The notes under the pieces were generated by a model, which saw only the letters and a list, made by a program, of their open reading frames with translations, made no database searches and was not told the DNA's origin. Positions 6,926 through 7,457 of a stretch of 7,457 nt of DNA are shown in pieces. This DNA comes from Deltaproteobacteria bacterium (lineage in GTDB: Bacteria > Desulfobacterota > DSM-4660 > Desulfatiglandales > B25-G16): assembly GCA_020348625.1 (NCBI GenBank), contig CP070752.1, positions 1,059,911-1,067,367 of the forward strand. Reading direction: 5' to 3'. Position numbers and translations under genes: made by a program. Position 1 is the first letter of the stretch; the number at the start of each line of letters is the position of its first letter.

Positions 6926-7182
6926 ATTTATTACAATATCCGTTAGTAGGCATCGTCAGAAATTTTTCACCTTAACGCTCTACCACAATTCTAGGCAAAC
7001 TCAAAACAAAATCTGCTTCACTGGGATGAGGGAATTCCCTTCGGTCTTGCTTTTGACTTCATTGGGTCAGGGAAAACCCAAAAACGAACTGTCCACTATC
7101 GTTGATTGAGGTATATCGCAGCAAACGCAAAATCATGATGAAGAACGAATCGCCTTGAATGAGCTAGATCGGGTTAGATCAG
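6926..7182. other. non-coding intergenic stretch upstream of the importer operon
   Basis: No credible ORF lies here on either strand; all six frames are broken by stops. It holds a perfect 12-bp palindrome, AGGGAATTCCCT, at 7029-7040. It also holds a six-pair inverted repeat, TTGGGT at 7062-7067 with ACCCAA at 7076-7081, and a TAGATC direct repeat at 7165-7170 and 7175-7180 next to the desulfurase stop. None has a T run that would make it a terminator for the upstream desulfurase gene. The palindrome could be a regulator-binding site for the importer, but it lies about 110 bp upstream of the proposed -10 and no regulator gene is in the window. Confidence 0.4.
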
Positions 7183-7457
7183 TCACACCCGTGTATTTCT
7201 GACCCTCATCGTATCCACAGTCTCAACAATCCACTGTGCGGCCTGATCAACCTCTTCTTGAGTTGTAGGTCTCCCTAGGGTTAACCTGATTGCCCCCATC
7301 CCCACCTCTTTGGTTACCCCCATTGCCGCAAGCACATGAGAAAGGGTGACGGACTGATCGTGACAGGCAGCACCGGTAGACGTGCACAGATCGGGTATCT
7401 TCTTGAGGATCTCCTCACCGATCATACCAGGAAAGGAGATAAAGAGCGTATTTGGGA
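7183..7457 (-). CDS. cysteine desulfurase, NifS/IscS family (partial, N-terminus beyond right edge)
   Basis: Cysteine desulfurase is a PLP enzyme that takes sulfur from cysteine, leaving alanine, and passes it on as a persulfide for Fe-S clusters or other sulfur compounds. Only the last 91 codons are in the window; the frame stays open to the right edge, and the ATG at 7425 is internal. The visible part begins PNTLFISFPG, as in the family's small C-terminal domain. It continues to the catalytic-cysteine loop CTSTGAACHD (the catalytic Cys codon is at 7363-7365) followed by SHVLAAMG. It ends with AIRLTLGRPTTQEEVDQAA, the conserved RLSLGR-type motif and final helix. The PLP-binding lysine lies outside the window. 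The loop resembles NifS-like proteins, but the fragment cannot settle NifS, IscS or another subgroup, so no symbol is given. It is on the same strand as the importer but 290 bp away, so probably a separate unit. Confidence 0.92.
   Translation of the reverse strand, partial: PNTLFISFPGMIGEEILKKIPDLCTSTGAACHDQSVTLSHVLAAMGVTKEVGMGAIRLTLGRPTTQEEVDQAAQWIVETVDTMRVRNTRV

Noticed and set aside
7062..7081. Inverted repeat as a Rho-independent terminator of the desulfurase gene
   Set aside because: The stem is only six pairs with an 8-nt loop, and on the minus strand the T run precedes rather than follows it.
6961..7140. Possible degraded transposase or insertion-sequence end (a TGTCCACTA-like string near 7100)
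   Set aside because: No paired inverted repeat, target duplication or transposase-like translation could be found on either strand.
7183..7425. An 80-codon stand-alone small protein starting at the ATG at 7425
   Set aside because: The frame is open upstream to the window edge and encodes conserved cysteine desulfurase sequence before the ATG, so it is the end of a longer gene.

Overview
The window looks like an ordinary chromosomal stretch from an anaerobic Gram-negative bacterium. A deltaproteobacterial (Desulfobacterota-like) source is my best guess, from the style of the branched-chain-amino-acid-type transporter and the adenine deaminase. That placement is inference, since the window holds no rRNA or marker gene. 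Seven protein genes are supported; two run off the window edges.

Layout, left to right: (1) 1-1126, minus strand, is the N-terminal two thirds of an adenine deaminase, cut by the left edge. (2) 1127-1265 is a divergent intergenic region with a candidate promoter and a strong Shine-Dalgarno sequence for the next gene. (3) 1266-2126, plus strand, is a complete HtpX-type membrane zinc metalloprotease, the only plus-strand gene. (4) 2127-2254 is a short convergent gap with a GC-rich hairpin. (5) 2255-6892, minus strand, is a complete five-gene ABC importer operon of the hydrophobic amino acid (HAAT/Liv) family, transcribed as binding protein, LivH-like permease, LivM-like permease, LivG-like ATPase, LivF-like ATPase. 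The last three genes abut or overlap. A perfect 10-bp inverted repeat sits between the binding-protein gene and the first permease gene. (6) 6893-7182 is about 290 bp of AT-rich non-coding DNA with a good -10 hexamer ahead of the operon. (7) 7183-7457, minus strand, is the C-terminal end of a cysteine desulfurase, cut by the right edge.

The binding protein should be exported to the periplasm, capture a small ligand and hand it to the LivH/LivM channel, with LivG/LivF hydrolysing ATP in the cytoplasm. The ligand cannot be told from the sequence. HAAT systems carry branched-chain amino acids but also urea, short amides, aromatic acids and other carboxylates. The flanking genes (purine salvage, membrane protein quality control, sulfur mobilisation) have no obvious functional link to the importer.

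I found no mobile element, CRISPR array, tRNA or rRNA, and nothing I would call a new biological system. The points most worth checking are the hairpin at 5641-5664, the cysteine-rich binding protein, a divergent membrane motif in LivM, and a six-codon ORF overlapping the htpX start.
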